NCBI GenBank assembly: GCA_947302275.1
Contig: CAMYUW010000013.1
Coordinates: forward strand, 1 to 64,000
Direction of reading: 5' to 3'
DNA from: an uncultured Prevotellaceae bacterium
GTDB taxonomy: Bacteria; Bacteroidota; Bacteroidia; Bacteroidales; Muribaculaceae
Length of the DNA stretch: 64,000 bases
A program made the position numbers and the translations under genes. Shown piece after piece: positions 15,251-24,490 of the stretch; position 1 is the first letter of the stretch; each line of letters starts with the position of its first letter. The notes beneath the pieces are model-generated. The model saw only the letters and a list, made by a program, of their open reading frames with translations, searched no databases and was not told the origin of the DNA.

Positions 15251-17491
15251 TTACTTGAGGCGAGAGAGTTGCTTGGGGTCACCGACAATCCACAGGACGT
15301 CGCCAGTGCTGAATGTCAAATCAGGAGTGGGGGAGATGTATTCATCCTCACCTCTTTGTACAGCAACAAGCAGCGCACCATAGTCCTCTCTCAGGTGGCT
15401 ATCCTCAAGGGTGACGCCAACAATGGGAGAATTCTGGCTGATAGCAAAGTGTATGAATTTCACTTCATGGTTGGATTCGTCGGTCACTTCTGTTTGAGAC
15501 TCAATGAGTGGCAACAAGTATTGGATTTGCTCCTCGGTTGCTATTACGCCAAGGACATCGCCTGGGAAGATTCTCATGTCGCCTGACGGAACTGGATGCG
15601 ACTTGCCGGCACGCTGGATGTTGACGAGATTGACGCCATAACGTGAACGCAAGTCCAAGTTGCGGAGCCGCTCCCCTGCAAACGGGCAATCATGCCCTAC
15701 TTTCATATAGGCTAGATGAAGGTCGCTCACCAGATTGTTTTCATGTCCTGTGCGTCGGTTTTCCCGCTCATTGATGTTGCTGATGAAGCGTTTCTCAATC
15801 AGTGACAAGCGGTGTTTAAAGCGGGAAGGGAAAGCCGCTACTGCAATCAATGTGATGACAACGAGCACAACGGCGGCAATGACCGCCATGGCGCTGGGAT
15901 AGACAGCCTGAAGGATGATTGCGACAAACACAGTTGACAACACGGCGCTGATAATCAACATGACCACAATGGGCACATAGGATATGTTGCCCGAAGTCTC
16001 AAGCAGTTGAATCTGTTCGGACCGTTTGGCCGAAGGCAAGATGATGGAAATTATAAACGGTGACACGAGCGACATGGTCAAGGCCACATAGGCCAAGCGG
16101 CCCCACGCGTTCTCACCTATGTGCTTAAGCAACAACGGCTGGAGATAGGTGCGACAGAGCGCAAGCAGGGCAATGATAATCACCGAGTAAACGATGAGTC
16201 GCACCAGGTAACGTGAGATGATGGATTTCCACAACTTGATGGTTTCACTGCCTTCGCTTTCATTGGCATTCTGGCTATAGCCATTAAGCAGACGGGTCCA
16301 GTTTTTGGGCAATATTTTAACCAAGAGATTATAGCACGGTAATGCCTGCTTGATAAAAAATGGTGTCGTGAAAGTTGTGATGACCGACACCGCAACGATA
16401 ATCGGGTAAATGCTCTTGTCCAATACACCCAGTCCTGTTCCCAGCGTGGCAATGATAAACGAGAACTCACCGATCTGAGTAAGAGAAAAGCCCGACTCCA
16501 TAGCGAGTTTGAGCGGTTGTCCGGTAGCCAGCATTCCGAAGGTGCCGAACACGATCATTCCCACAATGACAACAACAGCCAGCAGGGCGATAACCCCCCA
16601 ATGAGTGGTCATGACCGAAGGGTTGACCATCATGCCCACCGAAGTAAAGAACACGGCACCGAACAGGTCTTTTACAGGCGAAATGAGTCGCTCGATGCGT
16701 TCTGCCTCAATTGTGCCTGCAAGAATAGAACCCATGACAAAGGCTCCCAATGCTGCCGAGAATCCTGACTTGATGGAAAACAGCACCATCGCAAAGCACA
16801 ACCCCATGGAAATAATCAGCATCTGTTCGTCGTTGATGTATTTCTTGAACCGCTTGAACAATGTGGGTATCATGAAAATGCCCACAGTGAACCACATGAT
16901 CAGGAAGAACGACAGCTTAAGGATACTGCCTACCATTTCCTTACCCTGAACACTATTATTCAGAGCGATAGATGACAATATCACCATCATCACAACGGCG
17001 AACAGATCCTCGACAATCAGCACAGCAAACGTCATAGGCACAAAACGGCGCTGCCGCATGTTCAGGTCGGTCAATGCCTTAATAATAATTGTGGTCGATG
17101 ACATGGAAATCATGCCGCCCAGAAAAATGCTGTTGACCAGTCCATAGCCCAGGAACTTGCCCACGACAAATCCCAAGCTCATCATGCCAAGCACGATGAT
17201 CAAAGCTGTAAGGATGGCCGAGCCGCCCACGTCAATCAATTTCTTGAAACTGAATTCAAGTCCCAGCGAGAACAGCAGGACGATGATGCCGATTTGGGCC
17301 CAGAATTCTGTGTTTTCCTCTACTGCAATCGATGGCAACAGTGAGAAATGGGGGCTGGCCAGGAAGCCAGCCACGATATAGCCCAGCACGACAGGTTGCT
17401 TGAGCATTTTGAACACAATGGTTGCTATAGCGCCTAGCATCAGGATAAGCGCCAGATCGCTAATCAGACTATTGATGTCAAGTGATTCCAT
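15251..17491 (-). CDS. CPA2-type cation:proton antiporter with two RCK_C domains
   Basis: 746-residue inner-membrane antiporter. About 12 hydrophobic segments fill residues 1-400 in the Na_H_Exchanger pattern (LKQPVVLGYIVAGFLASPHF near the start; GLEFSFKKL). More hydrophobic segments follow (about 435-570), then two TrkA-C/RCK_C ligand-binding modules (about 610-675 and 680-745, both with the GD(V)L(G/W) ending). Family members exchange K+ or Na+ for H+ in pH and osmotic homeostasis; the ion cannot be assigned. The extra membrane block between transporter and RCK_C modules is typical of the Bacteroidetes form. No obvious operon partner. Confidence 0.88.
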   Translation of the reverse strand: MESLDINSLISDLALILMLGAIATIVFKMLKQPVVLGYIVAGFLASPHFSLLPSIAVEENTEFWAQIGIIVLLFSLGLEFSFKKLIDVGGSAILTALIIVLGMMSLGFVVGKFLGYGLVNSIFLGGMISMSSTTIIIKALTDLNMRQRRFVPMTFAVLIVEDLFAVVMMVILSSIALNNSVQGKEMVGSILKLSFFLIMWFTVGIFMIPTLFKRFKKYINDEQMLIISMGLCFAMVLFSIKSGFSAALGAFVMGSILAGTIEAERIERLISPVKDLFGAVFFTSVGMMVNPSVMTTHWGVIALLAVVVIVGMIVFGTFGMLATGQPLKLAMESGFSLTQIGEFSFIIATLGTGLGVLDKSIYPIIVAVSVITTFTTPFFIKQALPCYNLLVKILPKNWTRLLNGYSQNANESEGSETIKLWKSIISRYLVRLIVYSVIIIALLALCRTYLQPLLLKHIGENAWGRLAYVALTMSLVSPFIISIILPSAKRSEQIQLLETSGNISYVPIVVMLIISAVLSTVFVAIILQAVYPSAMAVIAAVVLVVITLIAVAAFPSRFKHRLSLIEKRFISNINERENRRTGHENNLVSDLHLAYMKVGHDCPFAGERLRNLDLRSRYGVNLVNIQRAGKSHPVPSGDMRIFPGDVLGVIATEEQIQYLLPLIESQTEVTDESNHEVKFIHFAISQNSPIVGVTLEDSHLREDYGALLVAVQRGEDEYISPTPDLTFSTGDVLWIVGDPKQLSRLK

Positions 17492-17572
17492 AATATGGGT
17501 TTATTAATAAGTCTTTGGGCTTTAGACTGTGGGCATTATGAACACCTATGCAAATCTAAACGTAATGAAGAG

Positions 17573-18289
17573 CTACATATTCATCTCGTTGGTGATGGTA
17601 ATTGACATGGGATTGCCCAGTTGCTTGATTTTATTGAACAGGTCGGGCACATTCACCTTGCCTGTGCTGCGCACCATGAAATTGACAATCGTGTAAGCCT
17701 CCACGTAATCAAATTTCATGAACTCGTCGCTGATGTGGACGTCGTTGCTGGTGATGGCTTCGCGCAGTGGCTGGATGTCATCGAGGATGCCTCGCATCTT
17801 GACTCGGATGATCTTGGACTCCCACAGGAAGTTGTGGCGCACCTCGATTCGCTCAATGTTCACCAGGATAAAGATGATGAGCAGGGTGGCGATGATGCTG
17901 ATGAGGTACATTCCCGCACCCACGGCAAGGCCTATACATGCTGCCATCCAAATGCCTGCAGCAGTCGTCAAACCACGTACCGAGCCTTTCATCTGAATAA
18001 TGGCACCCGCACCCAGGAAACCGACACCGCTCACCACCTGGGCCGCGATGCGTCCGGGGTCTCCGTTCTTGAGCCCCATGTATTCTTGAGGGATATAGAT
18101 TGAAATGAGCATGGCCAGCGTAGCACCCATTGAGATGAGCGCAAACGTGCGAAGACCGGCAATCTGGCCCTTTCGGCGGCGTTCCATGCCGATAATAGCA
18201 CCCAGCACGAGACTAAGTACCAGCTTGGCCACGGCCCCAACTAGATTGACATCGGGGCTGATGATGTTGTTATAAATTGATTGCAACAT
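17573..18289 (-). CDS. MgtC/SapB family membrane protein
   Basis: 238 residues: four or five hydrophobic helices in the first 150 residues with the MgtC signatures (LGAIIGMERRRKGQIAGLRT and VSGVGFLGAGAII), then a soluble ACT-like C-terminal domain. MgtC relatives modulate membrane energetics or Mg2+ stress; the function here is inferred only from family. The frame is open to 18349, but ATG 18289 (MLQSIYNN) fits the family and lies about 30 nt after a good promoter. Confidence 0.88.
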   Translation of the reverse strand: MLQSIYNNIISPDVNLVGAVAKLVLSLVLGAIIGMERRRKGQIAGLRTFALISMGATLAMLISIYIPQEYMGLKNGDPGRIAAQVVSGVGFLGAGAIIQMKGSVRGLTTAAGIWMAACIGLAVGAGMYLISIIATLLIIFILVNIERIEVRHNFLWESKIIRVKMRGILDDIQPLREAITSNDVHISDEFMKFDYVEAYTIVNFMVRSTGKVNVPDLFNKIKQLGNPMSITITNEMNM

Positions 18290-18318
18290 ATTTCCTTGAC
18301 AGTTGGTTTCTAAAACTG

Positions 18319-18349
18319 CAAAGTTAAGGATTATATAAAAATAATCCAA
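18319..18349 (-). promoter_or_regulatory. Promoter of mgtC-like gene
   Basis: Minus strand TTG (18349-18347), 20 nt, TAACTTTG (18326-18319). The spacer holds a short dyad, GGATTAT...ATAATCC, that could be an operator. Confidence 0.65.
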
Positions 18350-18396
18350 ATCAAAGTGACCTCTGATCTGGATTATGGTGTAAAGTGTTTTGATAA

Positions 18397-20586
18397 TTAG
18401 CTGTTTATCGTTTCAGCGTGAGGTTTGCTCTCGGGCTTCTTGATGCTTGTGGCGATTTTGCCGTCCACGGTATCGATGACAATGGTATCGCCAGCACTTG
18501 CCTCTTCGCGCAGCAGCATTTCGCTCAACGGGTCTTCAATTTCACTCTGGATGGCTCGTTTCAACGGACGGGCACCATACTGGATGTCAAAGCCGTGGTC
18601 AGCGACAAGGTCTTTGGCTGCCTGAGTGATCTCAAGTTTCAAACCGTTCTCCTCGACACGCTTGTAGAATGAGGCCAGTTCAATATCAACAATCTTGAGA
18701 ATGCAGTCATGGTTGAGCGAACCGAAGGTCACGATGTCGTCAACTCGATTCAGGAACTCAGGCGAGAACTTGCGGTTCAAGGCTTTGCGAATGACCGAGT
18801 CACTACGTTCCTTGGTCAGCTCATTGGTATTGAAACCGACTCCGGCACCGAAGTCCTTCAATTCCCGGGTGCCAATGTTGCTGGTCATGATGATGATGGT
18901 GTTCTTGAAGTCCACTTTGCGGCCCAAACCATCGGTGAGGTTGCCCTCGTCGAGCACTTGCAGCATCATGTTGAACACGTCGGGATGTGCCTTCTCGATT
19001 TCGTCGAGCAGCACGACGCTATAGGGGTGGCGACGCACTTTCTCAGTCAACTGGCCACCCTCTTCATAACCCACGTATCCCGGAGGTGCGCCTACGAGCC
19101 TGGAGACATTGAACTTCTCCATATACTCGCTCATGTCAACACGGATCAGCGCATCGGCCGAGTTGAAAAGGAACTCTGCCAACTTCTTGGCAAGCAACGT
19201 CTTGCCCACACCCGTTGGTCCAAGGAACATAAATGAGCCGATAGGACGTTTGGGATCTCTGAGTCCAGCACGGTTGCGGCGGATACTGCGGGCAATTTTT
19301 TCAATCGCCTCGTCCTGGCCGATAACCTGTTTCTTCAATTCGTCGGTCATCCCCAGCAGGCGTATGCCCTCACTCTGTGCAATGCGCTGGACTGGTACAC
19401 CGGTCATCATGGCTACAACCTCTGCAATGTGGTTTTCTTTAACCGTCACGCGGCGGCTGTCCAACTCTTTCTCCCAACGATCCTTGGCCACTTGCAGCTC
19501 TTCCTTGAGTTTCTCCTGCTGGTCGCGGTAGCTGGCTGCTCGTTCAAAGTTCTGGGCCTGAACGGCCTTGAATTTGTTCTCCTGGGCCTGTGCGATGCGT
19601 TGTTCCAGTTCTTCGATTTCCTTAGGCGTATCCACCTTTGTGATATGGATACGGGAACCTGCCTCGTCCATGGCGTCAATCGCCTTGTCGGGGAAAAAGC
19701 GGTCACTGATGTAGCGGTCGGTGAGCATCACGCATGCTTTAAGGGCTTCATCGGTGTAATTCACGCCGTGATGTTTCTCGTATATCCCCTTGATATTGTG
19801 AAGGATTTCGAGGGTCTGTTCAGGAGTGGTGGGCTCGACTAAGACTTTCTGAAAACGACGCTCCAGAGCACCATCTTTTTCAATGCTCTTACGATATTCG
19901 TCAAGCGTAGTGGCTCCGATACACTGGAACTCACCACGAGCCAGTGCGGGCTTCAACAGGTTGGCAGCATCCATCGAACCACTTGCATTGCCGGCACCCA
20001 CAATATTGTGGATCTCGTCAATAAACATAATGACATTACCGGTGGCACTTACCTCGTCAATGACTGCTTTGAGGCGTTCCTCAAACTGGCCGCGGTATTT
20101 TGTGCCTGCCACGATGGCTGCCATGTCGAGCGAAATGATGCGCTTGTCAAGCAGAGTGCGTGCGACTTTGCGTTCTACAATGCGCTTGGCCAAGCCCTCG
20201 ATAATTGCACTTTTACCCACTCCGGGTTCGCCAATCATCACGGGATTGTTCTTCTTGCGACGGCTCAGGATTTGAGCTAACCGCTCGATTTCCAGTTCGC
20301 GTCCCACAACAGGGTCAAGATGACCCTCTGCGGCTTCGCGGGTAATGTCCTTGCCATATTTGTCAATGACTGGAGTGGCCGAATTGTCACCCCGGCTGAC
20401 ATTTCGTCGTTGTCGTGTCTCATGATAGGACGGATTGTCGCTGTTGCCCTCGGCAGAATATCCACCTCCGCCAGGCAGCTCATCGTCTTCCTCGTCCTCT
20501 TCATCAGGAAAGTCCGCACCCGCTTTGGGCACGGAAATATCCTGTTTCCAGTACTTTTCTTGCATCTGGTGCTGGTTGTGTATCAT
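18397..20586 (-). CDS. clpC: ClpC-type AAA+ chaperone lacking the N-terminal Clp_N domain
   Basis: 729-residue HSP100 unfoldase partner of ClpP. Two AAA+ modules are intact: D1 with Walker A GEPGVGKS and Walker [11 protein letters not shown]2 with GPTGVGKT and [13 protein letters not shown]. The middle region carries a UVR motif ([19 protein letters not shown]), which marks ClpC and not ClpB, and GVGFN is a plausible ClpP-docking loop. The start is ATG 20586, preceded by AAGAAAGGAT. The usual Clp_N double repeat (about 140 residues) is missing; instead there are about 75 residues with an acidic run and a GGGG linker. Only 73 bp (20587-20659) separate this start from the upstream gene, so the N-domain is not hidden in another frame. 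Confidence 0.9.
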   Translation of the reverse strand: MIHNQHQMQEKYWKQDISVPKAGADFPDEEDEEDDELPGGGGYSAEGNSDNPSYHETRQRRNVSRGDNSATPVIDKYGKDITREAAEGHLDPVVGRELEIERLAQILSRRKKNNPVMIGEPGVGKSAIIEGLAKRIVERKVARTLLDKRIISLDMAAIVAGTKYRGQFEERLKAVIDEVSATGNVIMFIDEIHNIVGAGNASGSMDAANLLKPALARGEFQCIGATTLDEYRKSIEKDGALERRFQKVLVEPTTPEQTLEILHNIKGIYEKHHGVNYTDEALKACVMLTDRYISDRFFPDKAIDAMDEAGSRIHITKVDTPKEIEELEQRIAQAQENKFKAVQAQNFERAASYRDQQEKLKEELQVAKDRWEKELDSRRVTVKENHIAEVVAMMTGVPVQRIAQSEGIRLLGMTDELKKQVIGQDEAIEKIARSIRRNRAGLRDPKRPIGSFMFLGPTGVGKTLLAKKLAEFLFNSADALIRVDMSEYMEKFNVSRLVGAPPGYVGYEEGGQLTEKVRRHPYSVVLLDEIEKAHPDVFNMMLQVLDEGNLTDGLGRKVDFKNTIIIMTSNIGTRELKDFGAGVGFNTNELTKERSDSVIRKALNRKFSPEFLNRVDDIVTFGSLNHDCILKIVDIELASFYKRVEENGLKLEITQAAKDLVADHGFDIQYGARPLKRAIQSEIEDPLSEMLLREEASAGDTIVIDTVDGKIATSIKKPESKPHAETINS

Positions 20587-20659
20587 TATATAGGTATCCT
20601 TTCTTTTAATTGTAAATAATGTAGGCTCAAGAATAAGCAAACATCATGCCAGTTGAGCG

Positions 20660-22477
20660 TCAGACATTACTTCCACCCAAAAGAAGGTCAATAAGGGCTG
20701 TCACATCACCGATGGTGACTTCACCGTCGTTGTTCACATCGGCGGCATCTTCATTGATTTGGTCATTTTCACTACCCAGGAGGTAATCGATGAGTGCGGT
20801 TACGTCGGCAATACTTACCTCGCCGTCGCCGTTCACGTCTCCGTTTCCAACACCAGTGAGGACGACATGCTCGATATTGGACCAGACACTCTCGGTTCCG
20901 TCGGTATAGATGGCCTTCACGAGATATTCGTAGTAGCCCCCGGCTAGAGCCTTGACGGAATAGCAGGTGTCGCTGATGCCACTTACCATGCGCCAAGTGG
21001 AGTCACCTTCTTCGACAACTACTCGGCGGGGTGCCCGATAGGCTACAAGGTTGCCGTTATAAATGTCCACGCTATAAACGTAGAAACGCTTTCCTCCTGC
21101 TGTCATCGACAGCTTGACATTGTGCTCCCTGCAATTGTTCAGGACAACTGTGTAGTCGGTTGGCGTGTCGGTCAACGCTATGGTTTTGCTCTCGTTTCCG
21201 CACGAGACTACTATTGAACTGTTGTCGCTCTGCCCATTTTTGCTAATCCAGTTCTTGGCGTTGAATTTCACGGTGATGGTGCTGGCCAGTTCCAAATCGG
21301 GGGAAATCAGGTAACCCGCTGTACTCGATGATCCGAATTTGATGCTCTTGTTAGCAGCTGTGTAGAGTTTGAGTCCTGTCCAGCCTGGGTTATCGGTATA
21401 TTTGTCCAGCGTGGAGCTGATGTCGTTGAATCCGTCGGCAGTGGCGTTGACTTTTGAGAAATTCTCGCTCATCATCAGGACGGGTTCATCAACGTGCTCT
21501 ATGCGGTTGACCTGAAGCGTATAACTCGACACATCACCACCACTGGTCCAGTCGGCGCGGAAAGAGTGGCCTGTGACTGCTGTGGTGTCTACTTCAAACA
21601 AGACAGGCACTTTTTTGTTCAAAGGATCAACTGGGGTTCCTTCGCCAGTCCAGGGCTCATTTTGCTTGGTGCCCCATATGTATTCGGCAAGTTCGGGATG
21701 GTCCACAAATGGGTTGCGGTTACCCTGCTCAATATATACTGCCTCGTTGCGATTGATTTCTTTCAGACTCACGGGGTCGGCGCGATGCCATTCCATCAGC
21801 ATCTGAATAGACCAGTCACTGAATGCCTTGTACTGGTTGTCCTGATAGTCCAGCTGGTCACAACCGGGCCAAGTGCCAACTCCGCTCTTGTAGCAAGTCA
21901 CCATGTAGAAATAGATTCGCGCAAAGTCGCCCTTGTATTCATCGTCGGGTTCAAATACTTTGGCCGTATAGCCGTTGTAGGTACTTTTACCCAGCTTGCC
22001 CAGCATGGTAACTCCCAACTCGTCATTGGTATAGGTGATGACATCGGCCCCGTTGCACACACCATACGGGTAATTGCTGCGGCGCTGGTTTACAAAGGCG
22101 TCGACGGGAATCAGCATTGTCAGGTCGGTGAACATGGGCGACACCTCACCACCAAACCAGCTCTTGGGAAATGAGTGCTCGCGGTTAATGCCCTCACCAA
22201 CAGCTGAAGCACCAGCCACGTGTTCGGATGCGTTATTATACTTGCAAGTGGAATACATGTCGATGTAGTAACCGTCGCTTCCAAGATCGGTCACATCATA
22301 GGCAGTCCACATGTAGTCATAACTCAATAAGGAGTGGGTATAGATAATACCTTCGAGTGCAGTCATTAATTCTTCGTCCTGCTTGCCAATGGCGTTTGTA
22401 TAGTAGCCATTGGGAATCTCGGCCCAAACGTTCAGGGCAAAAAGCAAAGCGAATAATGGAGTAAGTAACTTGTTCAT
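20660..22477 (-). CDS. Secreted endonuclease I with C-terminal dockerin-like tail
   Basis: 605 residues with a signal peptide (ends near NVWAE). Residues 20-270 are the EndA/NucM endonuclease I family, with NREHSFPKSWFGG (His-Me finger catalytic region) followed by DLTMLIPVD, and a later GNRNPFVDHPEL motif. Residues about 290-530 look like beta-sandwich modules (including an SFRADW FN3-like segment). The C-terminus has two dockerin-like repeats, DVNGDGEVSIADVTALIDYL and DVNNDGEVTIGDVTALIDLL. Predicted to degrade extracellular DNA or RNA for nucleotide or phosphate scavenging. It is immediately downstream (11 bp) of the HD-domain gene, in the same direction. Confidence 0.9.
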   Translation of the reverse strand: MNKLLTPLFALLFALNVWAEIPNGYYTNAIGKQDEELMTALEGIIYTHSLLSYDYMWTAYDVTDLGSDGYYIDMYSTCKYNNASEHVAGASAVGEGINREHSFPKSWFGGEVSPMFTDLTMLIPVDAFVNQRRSNYPYGVCNGADVITYTNDELGVTMLGKLGKSTYNGYTAKVFEPDDEYKGDFARIYFYMVTCYKSGVGTWPGCDQLDYQDNQYKAFSDWSIQMLMEWHRADPVSLKEINRNEAVYIEQGNRNPFVDHPELAEYIWGTKQNEPWTGEGTPVDPLNKKVPVLFEVDTTAVTGHSFRADWTSGGDVSSYTLQVNRIEHVDEPVLMMSENFSKVNATADGFNDISSTLDKYTDNPGWTGLKLYTAANKSIKFGSSSTAGYLISPDLELASTITVKFNAKNWISKNGQSDNSSIVVSCGNESKTIALTDTPTDYTVVLNNCREHNVKLSMTAGGKRFYVYSVDIYNGNLVAYRAPRRVVVEEGDSTWRMVSGISDTCYSVKALAGGYYEYLVKAIYTDGTESVWSNIEHVVLTGVGNGDVNGDGEVSIADVTALIDYLLGSENDQINEDAADVNNDGEVTIGDVTALIDLLLGGSNV

Positions 22478-22488
22478 TGTATTCTGTG

Positions 22489-23124
22489 TTATAAGTTATT
22501 GTTTAATGCGTCGTATATAGTGTTGAACAGTTGCCTGAATTTCATCTCATTGGCAAGAGTCTGGCGGAACTCTTCCAGGCGGCATGCGTTCTCACTCTCG
22601 GGAATCCACAGCTTGAGGTAGCCGCCGTAGTCATATTTTTCACGCATGTGCTCCATCAGGCGGCGGTATTGCCCTTCACGGTCAAGTCCTGGCTCGTGTT
22701 TCATTCCATATTGTAAGGCTCGGCGAACTATAGTGTTGCCGTCGATGATGCGGTCGGCCTCGGCCACAATTCGGCCATATATGGTGCGTGGCTCATGGTC
22801 GCTTGATGCACGATGGTCCTCGGCTGCTTCGGCAATCGTGTTGATTTCCTGCTCGTTGAACCACTGGTGTAAGCGTTCATCCTCACGAACAATTCGGGCG
22901 CTGTCGGTATGATGATGCTCCCGCCCATTTATCAATCCCAGGTCGTGATAGGCTGCCGCAATGAGAAGGATACAGCGATCTGCCTCGGGATAATACTGTG
23001 CTAAATCAAGCGCCTGGGAAATAACCGTCTGGACATGGTCTCGGCTGTGCCCAGCATCGAAGGCATCATAGCGGGGAATAATTTCCCGCTCGACAAAATC
23101 CATTATTTCTTGAAATATACGCAT
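22489..23124 (-). CDS. HD-domain phosphohydrolase
   Basis: 211 residues, cytoplasmic. The HD metal-binding residues are visible: GHSRDHV near residue 25, AAYHDLG near 59, an EDHR motif near 106 and EADRIID near 125. This resembles small YedJ/YpgQ-type HD hydrolases that act on nucleotides; the substrate is unknown. It lies between ribBA and the endonuclease gene, all leftward. Confidence 0.85.
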   Translation of the reverse strand: MRIFQEIMDFVEREIIPRYDAFDAGHSRDHVQTVISQALDLAQYYPEADRCILLIAAAYHDLGLINGREHHHTDSARIVREDERLHQWFNEQEINTIAEAAEDHRASSDHEPRTIYGRIVAEADRIIDGNTIVRRALQYGMKHEPGLDREGQYRRLMEHMREKYDYGGYLKLWIPESENACRLEEFRQTLANEMKFRQLFNTIYDALNNNL

Positions 23125-23142
23125 ATTCCCTAGCTGCTATTC

Positions 23143-23194
23143 GGCGGATGGCATGTTTAAACTCTGAACCCCAAACTGCAAACAACGCGAGCAT
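23143..23194 (-). repeat. 3'-end module copy after ribBA
   Basis: Read on the minus strand it begins at the ribBA stop codon: ATGCTCGC, then GTTGTTTGCAGTTTGG, AGAGTTTAAA and CCATCCGCC. A degenerate member of the dispersed family described at 51934-52120. Confidence 0.7.
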
Positions 23195-24408
23195 CAATCT
23201 ACCTTGTGCAGATCATGCCCCATGCGGGTTTTCTTGGTGTGCATGTAGAATTCGTTGTATTGGTTGGGCTTCACTTCAAGAGGGACATTCTCAACCACTT
23301 CAAGGCCGTAACTCTCAAGACCTACGCGCTTGACAGGGTTGTTGGTCATCAGGCGCATCTTGGTAACGCCCAATATCCGCAAGATGTTGGCGCCCACGCC
23401 ATAGTCTCGCTCGTCAGGCTTGAATCCCAGATGCACATTGGCGTCAACCGTGTCGAAGCCTCGTTCTTGCAGTTTGTAAGCCTTGATTTTGTTCATGAGA
23501 CCAATGCCACGGCCTTCCTGATTCATATAGACGAGCACGCCCTTGCCTTCCTGTTCAATCATCTGCATAGCCAGATGCAGCTGCTCGCCGCACTCACAAC
23601 GCATCGAGCCGAAAATGTCGCCCGTGGCACAGGAAGAGTGAACGCGCACGAGTATGGGCTCACCAGGAGTCCATTCGCCCTTGATGAGTGCGATGTGTTC
23701 ACGTCCGTTGTTGATTTGCCTGAAGGGAATCAGCTTGAAGTGGCCATACTGGGTAGGCAAGTCCACCTCTTCGCCTACTTCTACCACTTTTTCGGTGCGC
23801 AACCTGTAGGCAATCAGGTCCTTAATGGTGATGATGGGCATATTGAATCTCTCGGCAACCTTCATCAGTTGCGGCAGGCGAGCCATAGTACCGTCGGGGT
23901 TGATAATCTCGATAAGTGCAGCGGCAGGGTAGAGTCCGGCAATTCTCATCAGGTCAATGGAGGCCTCGGTGTGGCCGGCACGCTTAAGGACGCCTTTATC
24001 TACAGCCCTCAGTGGGTTGATATGTCCGGGGCGTCCAAAATCCTGCGGCTTGCTGTGGGGATCGGCCAGCGCGCGTATGGTCATGGCACGGTCATGCATC
24101 GACACGCCCGTGGTACACCCGTCGAGTAGGTCAACGGTCACGGTAAATGGGGTCCCCAGCATTGACGTGTTGTCATCAACCTGCATGTTGAGTTCCAGCT
24201 CGCGACAACGCTCGGTAGTGATGGGCGCACATAGTACGCCACGACCCTCCCGTAGCATAAAGTTTACCTTCTCCTCGGTAATCTTCTCGGCAGCGATGAT
24301 GAAATCACCTTCATTTTCACGGTCCTCATCATCGACAACGATGACAAATTCGCCGCGTTTCAATTGTTCCACGGCTTCATCGATAGTATTTAGTTTGATT
24401 TGTTCCAT
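23194..24408 (-). CDS. ribBA: Bifunctional 3,4-DHBP synthase / GTP cyclohydrolase II
   Basis: 404 residues; two riboflavin entry enzymes fused. The N-terminal RibB half (about 1-205) makes 3,4-dihydroxy-2-butanone 4-phosphate from ribulose 5-phosphate: [11 protein letters not shown] holds the acidic metal-binding site, with HTEASIDL further on. The C-terminal RibA half (about 206-404) opens [21 protein letters not shown] supplies the three zinc cysteines and [11 protein letters not shown] the catalytic region. Start set at ATG 24408 ([12 protein letters not shown]). No FMN riboswitch is visible upstream. The stop codon abuts the 3'-end repeat module. Confidence 0.96.
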   Translation of the reverse strand: MEQIKLNTIDEAVEQLKRGEFVIVVDDEDRENEGDFIIAAEKITEEKVNFMLREGRGVLCAPITTERCRELELNMQVDDNTSMLGTPFTVTVDLLDGCTTGVSMHDRAMTIRALADPHSKPQDFGRPGHINPLRAVDKGVLKRAGHTEASIDLMRIAGLYPAAALIEIINPDGTMARLPQLMKVAERFNMPIITIKDLIAYRLRTEKVVEVGEEVDLPTQYGHFKLIPFRQINNGREHIALIKGEWTPGEPILVRVHSSCATGDIFGSMRCECGEQLHLAMQMIEQEGKGVLVYMNQEGRGIGLMNKIKAYKLQERGFDTVDANVHLGFKPDERDYGVGANILRILGVTKMRLMTNNPVKRVGLESYGLEVVENVPLEVKPNQYNEFYMHTKKTRMGHDLHKVD

Positions 24409-24460
24409 ATTTAGTTTTAAGTTCAAAGTTTTTAGTTTTAAGTGCGGATTCTATCGCCTA
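24409..24460 (-). repeat. Heptad-type repeat tract before ribBA
   Basis: On the minus strand GAATCCGCACTT is followed by ACTTAAA/ACTAAAA-type units up to the ribBA ATG, the 5' half of the dispersed module. Confidence 0.55.
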
Positions 24461-24490
24461 AAACTAGATTTCATATCTGATATCAAATGA

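Noticed and set aside
24409..24490. FMN riboswitch before ribBA
   Set aside because: None of the conserved RFN sequence blocks is present; the gap is too short and is filled by heptad repeats.
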